Below are positions 17,002 to 24,776 of a stretch of DNA of 64,000 nucleotides, piece by piece. Where the stretch lies: NCBI GenBank assembly GCA_949288145.1, contig CASEJD010000024.1, positions 1 through 64,000 of the forward strand, in the 5' to 3' direction. This DNA comes from an uncultured Coriobacteriia bacterium (GTDB taxonomy: Bacteria > Actinomycetota > Coriobacteriia > Coriobacteriales > Eggerthellaceae). The stretch's first letter is position 1, and every line of letters begins with the position of its first letter. Both the position numbers and the translations under genes were made by a program. The notes beneath the pieces were generated by a model that had not been told where the DNA came from, made no database searches, and was given only the letters and a program-made list of their open reading frames with translations.

Positions 17002-17319
17002 ATGAACATCGACGAGCTGAAATACGACGACCGCGGGCTCATCCCGGCGGTCGTCCAGCAGCATGACACCGGAGAGGTTCTCATGGTGGCGTGGATGAAC
17101 GCTGAGTCGTTGCGGCTGACGATCGAGACCGGCACTACGTGGTTCTGGTCCCGCAGCCGCCAAGAACTTTGGAACAAGGGCGCGACCAGCGGCAACATGC
17201 AGCAGGTGAAATCCATCACGGCTGATTGCGACGCCGACACGCTGCTCGTGCAGGTGGACTCGCCGGGCCCGGCGTGCCACACCGGCAACCGCACCTGCTT
17301 CTTCAACGAGATTGGATAG
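17002..17319 (+). CDS. hisI: Phosphoribosyl-AMP cyclohydrolase
   Basis: Small Zn/Mg-dependent cyclohydrolase of 105 residues that opens the adenine ring of PR-AMP. The metal ligands are visible: [14 protein letters not shown] (Asp trio) and [10 protein letters not shown] (cysteines), with [17 protein letters not shown] as the substrate loop. It is separate from the pyrophosphohydrolase, which follows as hisE, unlike enterobacterial HisIE fusions. Confidence 0.96.
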   Translation: MNIDELKYDDRGLIPAVVQQHDTGEVLMVAWMNAESLRLTIETGTTWFWSRSRQELWNKGATSGNMQQVKSITADCDADTLLVQVDSPGPACHTGNRTCFFNEIG

Positions 17320-17328
17320 GAGGCCCTC

Positions 17329-17646
17329 ATGGGAGAGCGAACCGCGAACGTGCAGCCGGGCGATATCGGCGAGACCATGAAAGGCCTGACAGAAGTCATC
17401 CACGGTCGGTGGGACGCGTCGGACGAAGAAAGCTACACGGCGCGCCTGTTGCACGGCCCGGAGGACAAGGTGCTCAAGAAGGTGACCGAGGAGGCCACCG
17501 AAGTGGCGCTTGCATGCAAGGACGACGACCACGACCACATTCGCTACGAGGCGGCAGACTTGGTGTATCACCTGCTCGTGTGTCTTGAGCGGTGGGGCAT
17601 CACGGTCGAAGAGCTGGCCGGAGAACTGGACGCACGCCATCGATAG
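17329..17646 (+). CDS. hisE: Phosphoribosyl-ATP pyrophosphohydrolase
   Basis: All-alpha MazG-like pyrophosphatase of 105 residues that removes PPi from PR-ATP. The E-x2-E...E-x2-D metal motif is seen in KVTEEATEVALACK and RYEAADLVYHLLVC. ATG 17329 follows AGGAGG, which overlaps the hisI stop. It is the last gene of the his operon and is followed by a strong hairpin shared with the convergent phosphatase gene. Confidence 0.95.
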   Translation: MGERTANVQPGDIGETMKGLTEVIHGRWDASDEESYTARLLHGPEDKVLKKVTEEATEVALACKDDDHDHIRYEAADLVYHLLVCLERWGITVEELAGELDARHR

Positions 17647-17708
17647 CGCGCGGACTGAGCGTTCGGCGCGTTAGGCGATTCGTCGCCCTTGGTGTGAACA
17701 ATACGATG

Positions 17709-17745
17709 ACGCGGGGGAGGTGCCTGGATGGCGTCTCCCCCGCGT
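17709..17745. terminator. Convergent terminator between hisE and the PHP phosphatase gene
   Basis: An 11-bp perfect stem (17709-17719/17735-17745) followed by TGTGTTGT. It is placed between convergent genes and probably works in both directions. Confidence 0.75.
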
Positions 17746-17767
17746 TGTGTTGTCAGCTGCCGTGCGT

Positions 17768-18670
17768 TTACAGTTCGATCGTCCGCCAGCCGCCGTCGGC
17801 GGTGGGAGCGTCGATGCTGCGGTACCCTGCGGCATGTGCGAAGGCGTAGGCGCGCTCGATCTCCCAGCAGATGGTGCCGGGCGTGTGGCCGTCCGAGCCC
17901 ACGGTCAGCGGTACGCCGGCGCGCCGGAAGCGCTCGAGCAGGCCGGCGGCGGGGTAGAAGTCCTCGATTGGCTTGCGCAAGCCAGCGGTCGAAAGCTCCA
18001 CGTGCACGCCTGCCTCCTGCGCGGCCTCTGCCATCTGGTCCCACAGCGGCTCGAGCGGGATGCTCGGCGCGTACCCGCTCGTGGAGAAGAGCTTCACCAG
18101 GTCGGGGTGCGCCATGCTGTCGAAGCGGGCGCGCGAAGGGTCGAAGTCGCCGTGCGCTTCCACGCCGCGCGCCTTCGCGCCGCTTCCGCCGTCCCGCCCA
18201 CAGAAGCACGCGCGGCACCAGCGCTCAACGTACGCGCGCCACACGGCGTCGGGCCCCCATTCGTCCCAGATCTCCATCTCCTTGTCGTAGTCGATGGCCA
18301 TGCCGTCGATGAAGTGGATCGACCCAAGCAGGAACACGGCTTCGCCGCGCCAGCGCGCGATGTTCTCCTCGCAGCCCTCGTACCAGTCGGCCTCGAACCC
18401 GTACACGAACTCAAGGCGCTTCCCAGCATCGCCGAACTCGCCCGCCGCCAGCTGGTCGCGCACGCGCAGAAAGGCCTCGCGGTGCTCGCCCAGGTCGGAC
18501 TCGGGGACGGAGCATTCGCAGTCGGGGTCCATTTCGTGCGGCAGGGTCAGGTGGTCGGTTGAGGCCAGGGTTGTGCAGCCGGCTGCCACCGCGGCACGGA
18601 CGTTCTCTTCGAACGTGCCTTCGCCGTCGGAGAAGAACGTGTGCGTATGGCAATCGACGATTTCGGGCAT
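17768..18670 (-). CDS. hisJ: PHP-family histidinol-phosphatase (HisJ-type)
   Basis: Cytoplasmic PHP-domain hydrolase of 300 residues that dephosphorylates histidinol phosphate. Metal motifs: VDCHTHTFFSDGEG (HxH), ASTDHLTLPHE, GFEADWYEG, GSIHFIDG, SMAHPDLVKLF and VGSDGHTPG (final DxH). An insert of about 25 residues around 165-190 contains CRACFCGRDGGSGAKARG, not usual in the family. It lies tail-to-tail with the his operon, whose HisB lacks a phosphatase domain, so it completes the route. ATG 18670 is preceded by GGAAGGACGGACG. Confidence 0.85.
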   Translation of the reverse strand: MPEIVDCHTHTFFSDGEGTFEENVRAAVAAGCTTLASTDHLTLPHEMDPDCECSVPESDLGEHREAFLRVRDQLAAGEFGDAGKRLEFVYGFEADWYEGCEENIARWRGEAVFLLGSIHFIDGMAIDYDKEMEIWDEWGPDAVWRAYVERWCRACFCGRDGGSGAKARGVEAHGDFDPSRARFDSMAHPDLVKLFSTSGYAPSIPLEPLWDQMAEAAQEAGVHVELSTAGLRKPIEDFYPAAGLLERFRRAGVPLTVGSDGHTPGTICWEIERAYAFAHAAGYRSIDAPTADGGWRTIEL

Positions 18671-18713
18671 AAGAACGTCCGTCCTTCCGTGCGAAACATG
18701 ATGTGGAGAGTTT

Positions 18714-18742
18714 TTGGCGCAGTGTGCGCGTTTCTCTACAAT
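18714..18742 (+). promoter_or_regulatory. Promoter of the multidrug MFS gene
   Basis: TTGGCG (18714-18719), a 17-base spacer, then TACAAT (18737-18742). The predicted start is near 18749, ten bases before the terminator hairpin described next. Confidence 0.6.
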
Positions 18743-18758
18743 ACCAGGTTGCAAAGCG

Positions 18759-18806
18759 CGGTCGCTTCCGACGTAAGTCCATTTGTGTCGGGAGCGGCCG
18801 TTTTTT
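18759..18806 (+). terminator. Intrinsic terminator in the MFS leader (putative attenuator)
   Basis: A 14-bp stem with two G:U pairs (18759-18772/18787-18800) is followed at once by TTTTTT (18801-18806). It lies downstream of a good promoter and 88 bases upstream of the MFS start, so most transcripts should stop here unless the hairpin is prevented from forming. Confidence 0.8.
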
Positions 18807-18894
18807 GCTGTAGTAACGATGGAGCGGCGTGGCGGCGAACAGCCGCCGTGCGTCGCGCCTCGCGCACGCTGCGAGCACCCGAGAACAGGAAGAA

Positions 18895-20340
18895 ATGGTG
18901 ACGGTGCAGGGGAAGAAGAACGTCCTTTTGCTCACGACGTTGTACGCTGCCGCGTTCGTGGCGGGGTTCAACGAGAACTTGGTCAACATGGCCCTCATGT
19001 CCATCATGGGGGAGTACGGGATCGATTCGGTGACCGCGCAATGGTTGGTCACGGGGTATATGATCGTTTCGACGGTCGTGGTCTCGTGCATGGCGTTTCT
19101 GTATCAGCGTGTGAAACTGCGCACGTTGTTCCTGATCGCTGCGGTGCTGAGCTTGGTCGGCTCGGCGCTCGGTCTGGTGGCGGGCAGCTTCGCCATGCTC
19201 ATGGCGGCGCGCCTCATCCAGGCGGTGGGCACGGGCATCTTCATCCCGACCATGATGAACACCATCCTTGCGGTGACGCCGAAAAACCGCCTGGGCACGT
19301 TCATGTCCATTGGCGGCTGCGTCATCACGTTCGGTCCGGCGTTCGCGCCGGTGGTGTGCGGCGCAATGGTGACGGCGTTCGGCTGGCACAGCATCTTCAT
19401 TATCCCGACGGTCGCCATGGTGATGCTGATCGGCTGCTGTTTCGCGTTCGTGCGCAATCTGGAGAACGCCCCGGCGAAGCTTGACGCGCCGTCTGTCGCG
19501 CTGTCCGCCCTTGGCCTGACGGCGTTCGTGTACGGTGCGTCCGAAGTGACCACGAACGTCCTGTTTGCGGTGGGCGTGCTGGCAGTCGCCGCAGCGGCGA
19601 TTGCGGCCTTCGCCTGGCGGCAGTTCCACTGCGAGCACCCGCTTATCGAGCTGTCCCCTTTGAAGAACGTGAGGTTCGTGCTGCCGCTGCTGCTCGTCAT
19701 GATGGCCATGATGACGACGTTCTCCATGAGCGTGCTGCTGCCGCTGTACTTCGAGGGCGCGCTCGGCATGACGGCGCTTCTGGCTGGCGTGGTCATGCTG
19801 GCGCCTGTGCTGACGAACGCGTTCGCGACGCTATTCGGCGGCCGCGTCATGGACAAGCGCGGCGAATGGCCGCTGCTGCCCGCGGGTTTCGCGTGCATCG
19901 TGGCGGGCCTGGTGCTCATGGTCGCGCTGAGCGCGACGATGTCCCTGCCGGGCGTGTTCGCCGGCTCGGTGCTGGTGTACGTGGGCGTGGGCCTGGTGCT
20001 GTCGCCGTCGCAGACGGCGGGCCTCAAGAGTCTGCCGCCTCGCCAGAACCCCTTTGGCGTCACGCTCATGACCACGTGTCTGCAGATTGCGGCGTGCATC
20101 GGCCCGTCGCTGTTCGTGGGCATCATGAACTCCGCGCAGGCGGGGGCGCTTTCGGGCGGGACCGAGCTTGCCGCGTCAACGGCGCTTGGCTTCTCGAGCG
20201 CACTGTTGGTCGCCGCCGCCATCGCGGTGGTCGGCCTGATCGTAGCGTTCCTGTTCGCGCGTCCGGGCGCCCAGGCGAAGGCGGCGCGCACGGTGGACGG
20301 TGCAATGACGCAGCAAGGCGTCGCACCTGAATCGGCGTAG
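18895..20340 (+). CDS. DHA2-type multidrug MFS transporter (EmrB-like)
   Basis: A 481-residue carrier with about 14 hydrophobic segments. Helix 1 ends with FNENLVNMALMSIMGEYGI, and the Q-W-L-V-T-G-Y motif (AQWLVTGYMIVSTVV) of drug:H+ antiporters follows. Motif C-like FGPAFAPVVCGAMV is in helix 5, and LPLYFEGALGMTALLAGVVM is typical of DHA2 proteins. ATG 18895 follows AGGAAG. It is likely a proton-driven exporter of lipophilic drugs or host compounds. Expression is probably controlled by the upstream terminator. The gene is divergent from the PHP phosphatase gene. Confidence 0.88.
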   Translation: MVTVQGKKNVLLLTTLYAAAFVAGFNENLVNMALMSIMGEYGIDSVTAQWLVTGYMIVSTVVVSCMAFLYQRVKLRTLFLIAAVLSLVGSALGLVAGSFAMLMAARLIQAVGTGIFIPTMMNTILAVTPKNRLGTFMSIGGCVITFGPAFAPVVCGAMVTAFGWHSIFIIPTVAMVMLIGCCFAFVRNLENAPAKLDAPSVALSALGLTAFVYGASEVTTNVLFAVGVLAVAAAAIAAFAWRQFHCEHPLIELSPLKNVRFVLPLLLVMMAMMTTFSMSVLLPLYFEGALGMTALLAGVVMLAPVLTNAFATLFGGRVMDKRGEWPLLPAGFACIVAGLVLMVALSATMSLPGVFAGSVLVYVGVGLVLSPSQTAGLKSLPPRQNPFGVTLMTTCLQIAACIGPSLFVGIMNSAQAGALSGGTELAASTALGFSSALLVAAAIAVVGLIVAFLFARPGAQAKAARTVDGAMTQQGVAPESA

Positions 20341-20425
20341 GGGCCAGGCTCAAGCGCGGTGCGAGGGGCTCCGCATGTGGCTTGCACCCTGCGGCGTGTC
20401 GACGCACGACGGGCGTTTGCTTGTG

Positions 20426-21211
20426 CTAGGCGCTCACGATGCGCGGCAGAGGCAGGTCGTGCGGTTCGAGCGGGATCGTGCCTGCGGGCACTTCCTGTTC
20501 GGCGAAGCCCACGCCCACCACGAGCGCGTCCGGACGGACGCGCGACAGGAAACCGTCGTAGTTGCCGCCGCCGTAGCCCAGGCGGCTCCCCGCGGCGTCG
20601 AAGGCCACGAGCGGGCAGACGGCGAAGTCCACCTGCTCGGGTCCAACGAGCGGGTACGGCTCAAGCTCAGGGTCGTCGAGCGCGAACGAGCGCAGGGGCT
20701 TCACGATGAACGGCACCGTGCCCGCTTCGAACTGCTCGCACGACACTTCGCGGAACTGCATGAGCAGGCGCGGGGTGAAGGACGCGGGCTCCGAAGCGCC
20801 CGCTGCGTCGCGCTTGCCCGAAGGTTTCTCCGTGTCGTCTTCGCCCGAAGCGCGCATCGCAATATCGCACCCCGCGCCAGTCCATGCGGGATTCTTCACC
20901 ATGCACGGGTACGCCACGCGCGCGCCGCGCTCGAAGGCAGCGCGGACGAAGGGCGCGACGTCCACTTCGCTTCCCATACAGGAGAATGCCGTCACGAGAG
21001 GGCGCGCCGCGATGGGCGCATTCGGGCTTTCCGCGGCAGCCGCGTCCGCCGCGCCTGCGGCAGAACCCGCGTTCGCGCTGCCAATCGCGCGCTCATCAAG
21101 CAGCCGCTCCAGCTCCCGGCAGATGCGCGCGCTCTTCTCCGCGCGCACGCTGGCTGGCAACGCGTCGCGCGCTGCCAGCACCTGCGCTCGCACGCTCGCT
21201 TTCGCGTCCAC
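20426..21211 (-). CDS. 5-formyltetrahydrofolate cyclo-ligase
   Basis: Converts 5-formyl-THF plus ATP to 5,10-methenyl-THF, recycling stored folate. The 261 residues include the signature RLGYGGGNYDGFLSR near the C-terminus and FSCMGSEVDVAPFV. Two Ala/Ser/Glu-rich insertions (about residues 45-70 and 110-135) make it longer than the usual 190-200 residues. It starts at GTG 21211, six bases after the stop of the metal transporter gene and without an obvious ribosome site, so translational coupling is likely. Confidence 0.9.
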   Translation of the reverse strand: MDAKASVRAQVLAARDALPASVRAEKSARICRELERLLDERAIGSANAGSAAGAADAAAAESPNAPIAARPLVTAFSCMGSEVDVAPFVRAAFERGARVAYPCMVKNPAWTGAGCDIAMRASGEDDTEKPSGKRDAAGASEPASFTPRLLMQFREVSCEQFEAGTVPFIVKPLRSFALDDPELEPYPLVGPEQVDFAVCPLVAFDAAGSRLGYGGGNYDGFLSRVRPDALVVGVGFAEQEVPAGTIPLEPHDLPLPRIVSA

Positions 21212-21217
21212 GCGCGC

Positions 21218-22615
21218 CTACCCGATGCCCAGCACCTGCATGACCAGCAGGATCACGGTCAGCACGGTCACGATGGCCACGGTCACCCACAGCAGGATGC
21301 GCATGACGATGGGCAGCCGCCACTTCTTCATGATGCGCTTGTCCGAGCTGATGATGGCCATGAACACCAGCAGCACGGGCAGGATGAGGCCGTTGACGAA
21401 CTGCGCCGTCAGCATGACGGCCATAAGGTCGATGTTCGGCATGATGACCACGATGGCCGAGAAGGCGATGACGAACGTGAAGATGCCCTTGAACATGGGG
21501 GCTTCTTTCCATTTGAACGACACGCCCGCTTCCCAGCCGAACGCCTCGCAGATGACGAAGCTCGTGGTGAGCGGCAGCACGCACGCTGCCAAGAACGACG
21601 CGGCGATCAGGCCGATGGCGAACAGCACCTCGGCGTACTGCCCAGCGAACGGGGAGAGCGCGTGCGCGGCGTCGGCGGCGCTCTCGATGACGATGCCTTC
21701 AGGGAAGAGCACCGTGCCCGTCGTCACGATGATGAACCACGCCACCAGGCACGCGGCGATGGTGCCAGAGACCGCGTCCACCTTGAGCGAGAGCGCGTCG
21801 TCCATCGTGGAGCCCTTCTCCACGATGTTGCTCTGCGCGAAGAACATCATCCACGGCGCGATGGTGGTGCCGATCATGGCAATGGTGAGCGAGATGAAGC
21901 TTTGCTCCTGCACGACGTGCGGCACGACGGTCATCGTGAGCGTCTCGCCCCAGTTCGGCTGGGCCAAGAACGCCGCCACCACGTACGTCACGAACACGAA
22001 CGACAGCACGAGGAAGACCTTCTCCACACGCTTGTAGCTGCCGCCCACGATGAGGAGCCACACGCCCGCCGCGGCGACGGGCACCGAGACCCAGGTGGGC
22101 ACGCCGAACATCTCCATGCCCGAGGCGATGCCCGCGAACTCCGAGAACGTGGTGCACACGTTGCCGATGAGCAGGCAGAGCATGGCGAGCGCCGTCAGGC
22201 GGATGCCGAAGCGCTCGCGGATGAGCGCGGCGAAACCTTTGCCGGTGACCGCGCCCATGCGGCTGGCCGTGAGCTGCACCACGATGAGCAGGATGCACAT
22301 GACGGGGATGACCCACAGGCTCGTGTAGCCGAACTCGGCGCCCACGGTGGAGTACGTGGAGATGCCGCCCGCGTCGTTGCCGGCCATGGCCGTGACGATG
22401 CCGGGACCCATGGCCGCCAGGATGAGCAGCAGCTTGCTCTTCTCTTTCTTCTTGGGGGTCGCTTCCAGGGCCGTATCCGCTCCTGCGGCGGGTGCGGGGT
22501 TTGCGGCGAGCGCCGGGTCGTCCGCCATGGTGGGCTTTGCCGCCGGCGAGGGCGCGCCGGGCGCTGAGGCGCCGCGCTGCGTCGCGTTCGTTTCGGAAGT
22601 CTGCTTGATGACCAT
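21218..22615 (-). CDS. NRAMP-related divalent metal transporter, NRMT-like (probable Mg2+ uptake)
   Basis: SLC11-fold membrane protein of 465 residues with an Ala/Pro-rich N-terminal extension of about 58 residues. In canonical NRAMP, helix 1 carries DPGN and helix 6 carries MPH as the transition-metal site. Here helix 1 reads GNDAGGIST (Asp81 kept, Asn replaced) and helix 6 reads IGTTIAPWMMFF, with Met replaced by Ala253 and His by Trp255. Loss of the soft Met ligand is the mark of the NRMT branch, shown for the Eggerthella lenta protein to carry Mg2+ and Mn2+ without proton coupling (established knowledge, recalled). The upstream MgtE-like protein supports a magnesium role. ATG 22615 starts 10 bases after the upstream stop. 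Confidence 0.85.
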   Translation of the reverse strand: MVIKQTSETNATQRGASAPGAPSPAAKPTMADDPALAANPAPAAGADTALEATPKKKEKSKLLLILAAMGPGIVTAMAGNDAGGISTYSTVGAEFGYTSLWVIPVMCILLIVVQLTASRMGAVTGKGFAALIRERFGIRLTALAMLCLLIGNVCTTFSEFAGIASGMEMFGVPTWVSVPVAAAGVWLLIVGGSYKRVEKVFLVLSFVFVTYVVAAFLAQPNWGETLTMTVVPHVVQEQSFISLTIAMIGTTIAPWMMFFAQSNIVEKGSTMDDALSLKVDAVSGTIAACLVAWFIIVTTGTVLFPEGIVIESAADAAHALSPFAGQYAEVLFAIGLIAASFLAACVLPLTTSFVICEAFGWEAGVSFKWKEAPMFKGIFTFVIAFSAIVVIMPNIDLMAVMLTAQFVNGLILPVLLVFMAIISSDKRIMKKWRLPIVMRILLWVTVAIVTVLTVILLVMQVLGIG

Positions 22616-22624
22616 ACGACCTCT

Positions 22625-23986
22625 TTAGAACATGGCGCGGTAGCCGATGATCTGGAACAGCACGAGCGTGTAGACGATAAGCCCGATGAGCGCGGCGAAG
22701 GCGATGCCGAAGATCTTGAAGAAGCGCAGGCGGCCTTCGGACTCTTCGTTGTCGTCCTCCACGACGTCGAGGGCGTCGTCGAACGTGACGATGCCGAGCA
22801 GGCGGTCGTGCTCGTCGACGACGGGCAGTGCCAGCAGGTCGTACTTCGAGATGTCTGCGGCGACCTCGTCCTCGTCCTCGTCGGGCAGCGCGGTCACCAG
22901 GTCGTCGTCGTACATGACCTGCGAGACGAGCGTGCTGTTGTGCGCGAGCACGAGGGAGCGCAGCGAAAGCACGCCGGAGAGTTTGTCGTACTCGTCCACC
23001 ACGTACACGTAATGGACGGACGGGAAGTCCTCGGGCAGCTCGCGGATGACCTCGATGGCCTCGCCGACCGTCGTGTCCTCCTTCACGGAGACGTACTGCG
23101 TGGTCATGATGCCGCCGGCCGTGCCGTCCTTGTAGCCCAGCAGGCGGCGAATCTCCGCCGCGTCCTCCACGCCCATGAGCCGCAGCAGCGTCTCGGCCTT
23201 CTCGTAGGAGAGGTCGCGCACGATGTCGGCAGCGTCGTCCGGGTCCATCTGGCCGAGGAACTTCGCAGCGCGCGCGTCGTCGAGGTCGTCGAAGACGTCG
23301 GCCTGGAACTCGTCTTCCATCTCGGAGATCGCCTCGCCCACGCGCGCGTCGTCGAGGTGCTTGAACACGTTCGCGCGCTGCTGCGGGTCGAGCTGCTCGA
23401 GAATGTCGGCCACGTCGGCGGGGTGCAGCTCGTCAAGACGCTTGTGCGTGACGGAGAGCTGCACTTCCGAAAGGTCGCGGTCGAGCAGGTCCATGTAGTT
23501 CCAGGCGATGATCTGCTCGTCGATCTTCTTGCCGAGGGCCTTCGCCACGGCGCACACGGCGGTCTCGAGCCACGGAGCCAGGCCGCGCAGGATGCCGCGC
23601 GCGCCCACCTCGGCGCCGAGCAGGCGGATTTGGCTGCCCGAGACGGAGAGCTTGAGGTCGTTTACGCGGACGACCTTCATGCCCTGCGTGTCGACGATCT
23701 GGCGGTTGAGCAGGTCTCGCGCGAGCAGGACCTCGTCGGGCTGCAGGTAGCTGAAGCGGATGCCCGTCGCCTCGAACGCGAGCTTCACGCCGTCGTCCTC
23801 GTCGAACTCGTCGACGTACTTGCGCCACGAGATCATGAACGGGACCTTGCCCGGGCCGGTGAACGCCAGGCTCGTGATGCGCGGGAAGACCTCGCCGGTG
23901 GAGATGGCGACGTCGGAAATGGAGCCGATCTTCTCGCCTGTGGCGTCGACGACCGGTTTCCCGATGATTTGAGAGAGATAGAGCAT
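22625..23986 (-). CDS. MgtE-like Mg2+ sensor protein: PRC-barrel plus MgtE N-domain plus CBS pair plus one TM
   Basis: A 453-residue protein. Residues 1-145 hold two PRC-barrel-like repeats (MLYLSQIIGKPVVDATGEKI; LLNRQIVDTQGMKVVRVNDL). Residues about 170-290 are the MgtE N-domain superhelix (LDELHPADVADILEQLDPQQ). Residues 295-415 are a CBS pair (LGYKDGTAGGIMTTQYVSV). One hydrophobic helix closes the chain. The MgtE pore domain (five helices) is absent, so it cannot itself be the channel. In MgtE the N and CBS domains bind Mg2+ and gate the pore. Here they are probably a separate regulatory subunit for the NRMT transporter encoded 9 bases downstream. AAAGGGGAG precedes ATG 23986. Confidence 0.85.
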   Translation of the reverse strand: MLYLSQIIGKPVVDATGEKIGSISDVAISTGEVFPRITSLAFTGPGKVPFMISWRKYVDEFDEDDGVKLAFEATGIRFSYLQPDEVLLARDLLNRQIVDTQGMKVVRVNDLKLSVSGSQIRLLGAEVGARGILRGLAPWLETAVCAVAKALGKKIDEQIIAWNYMDLLDRDLSEVQLSVTHKRLDELHPADVADILEQLDPQQRANVFKHLDDARVGEAISEMEDEFQADVFDDLDDARAAKFLGQMDPDDAADIVRDLSYEKAETLLRLMGVEDAAEIRRLLGYKDGTAGGIMTTQYVSVKEDTTVGEAIEVIRELPEDFPSVHYVYVVDEYDKLSGVLSLRSLVLAHNSTLVSQVMYDDDLVTALPDEDEDEVAADISKYDLLALPVVDEHDRLLGIVTFDDALDVVEDDNEESEGRLRFFKIFGIAFAALIGLIVYTLVLFQIIGYRAMF

Positions 23987-24010
23987 AGTACTCCCCTTTG
24001 CAGCAGTCGT

Positions 24011-24043
24011 CTTCGACCGCCGCCGGGGAGGAGGAGGTCGAAG
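24011..24043 (-). promoter_or_regulatory. 8-bp hairpin just upstream of the MgtE-like gene
   Basis: CTTCGACC (24011-24018) pairs with GGTCGAAG (24036-24043); the ribosome site follows on the minus strand within 20 bases. It may act with the structured leader upstream. Confidence 0.4.
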
Positions 24044-24054
24044 GCTTAGTTACT

Positions 24055-24177
24055 GTGAGGCTTCGATTTTCGAACCTTCACGTACGTTCCTTTCCTTCCA
24101 ACAATGATGCGCGGTCGTGGAGGCCTGCCCGTGATGGCAGGTGCCGGCGAAGGGGCCGAAATCACGACAGCCCTCAC
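24055..24177 (-). ncRNA. Structured 5' leader of the Mg2+ transport operon (possible cis-regulatory RNA)
   Basis: Read on the minus strand, three nested pairings close a unit of about 123 nt. An outer stem joins 24169-24177 and 24055-24062 (eight pairs with one bulge). A second stem is GTCGTG with CACGAC (24163-24168 and about 24114-24119). An inner hairpin is 24124-24129/24136-24141. It lies in front of the MgtE-like/NRMT genes. I could not match it to the M-box consensus, so the class and ligand are unknown. Confidence 0.35.
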
Positions 24178-24316
24178 ATGATAGCGGACGACATGCCGCA
24201 GGTGAACCCGAAAATGCACAGCGAACTGCAAGATTGCGTCAGATGTGTGCAAAGGTTTGCCAGATGTGGGTAAAGCGCGCGTGCGGGATTCGAATCCTCA
24301 AGGCGTTTTGAGCATG

Positions 24317-24338
24317 AAAAAAGCCCCTGACTCGGGGC
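24317..24338 (-). terminator. Terminator after tRNA-Arg copy 1
   Basis: On the minus strand, GCCCC-loop-GGGGC (24323-24338) followed by a run of six T. Confidence 0.85.
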
Positions 24339-24356
24339 ATAAAAAATGCTGCAAAG

Positions 24357-24433
24357 TGGTGCGCCGTGAGGGATTCGAACCCCCGACGTACTGATTCGTA
24401 GTCAGTCCCTCTATCCAGCTGAGGTAACGGCGC
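24357..24433 (-). tRNA. tRNA-Arg(ACG), copy 1
   Basis: A 77-nt cloverleaf with encoded CCA: acceptor GCGCCGT/ACGGCGC, D-stem CCTC/GAGG, anticodon loop CTACGAA giving ACG, T-arm GGGGGTTCGAATCCCTC. A34 is expected to be edited to inosine by TadA, whose gene lies at 29568. Confidence 0.95.
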
Positions 24434-24536
24434 ATCTCGAATGCAGCCCATTTATAATATCAAAGCTAGAAGGCATGTCAATGGGTTTTCTTGGAGAAGT
24501 GCAAGCTCCGAATCCCTCACGGCTTTTCTGGGCATG

Positions 24537-24558
24537 AAAAAAGCCCCAATCCGGGGCT
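24537..24558 (-). terminator. Terminator after tRNA-Arg copy 2
   Basis: On the minus strand, AGCCCC/GGGGCT stem (24542-24547/24553-24558) followed by T6. Confidence 0.85.
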
Positions 24559-24576
24559 CTTCCAATGCTGAAAAAG

Positions 24577-24653
24577 TGGTGCGCCGTGAGGGATTCGAAC
24601 CCCCGACGTACTGATTCGTAGTCAGTCCCTCTATCCAGCTGAGGTAACGGCGC
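24577..24653 (-). tRNA. tRNA-Arg(ACG), copy 2
   Basis: Identical in sequence to the copy at 24357-24433, including CCA and about 14 bases of 5' flank (CATCTCGAATGCAG). The repeat period is 220 bp, and each copy has its own terminator, although the spacers differ. Confidence 0.95.
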
Positions 24654-24776
24654 ATCTCGAATGCAGCGAAAAGAATTATCTTCGTTCGTCAAAAAAGTGT
24701 CAAGGCTTTCTTTCGGGCCTTGTGGGGAGTTTTCGGCAGGCATGGCGCGCCGAACGCGCTGTGCCTGCCGTCTCCG

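Noticed and set aside
24055-24177. M-box (magnesium) riboswitch
   Set aside because: Position and helices are suggestive, but I could not identify the conserved M-box core on the coding strand, so it is listed only as a structured leader.
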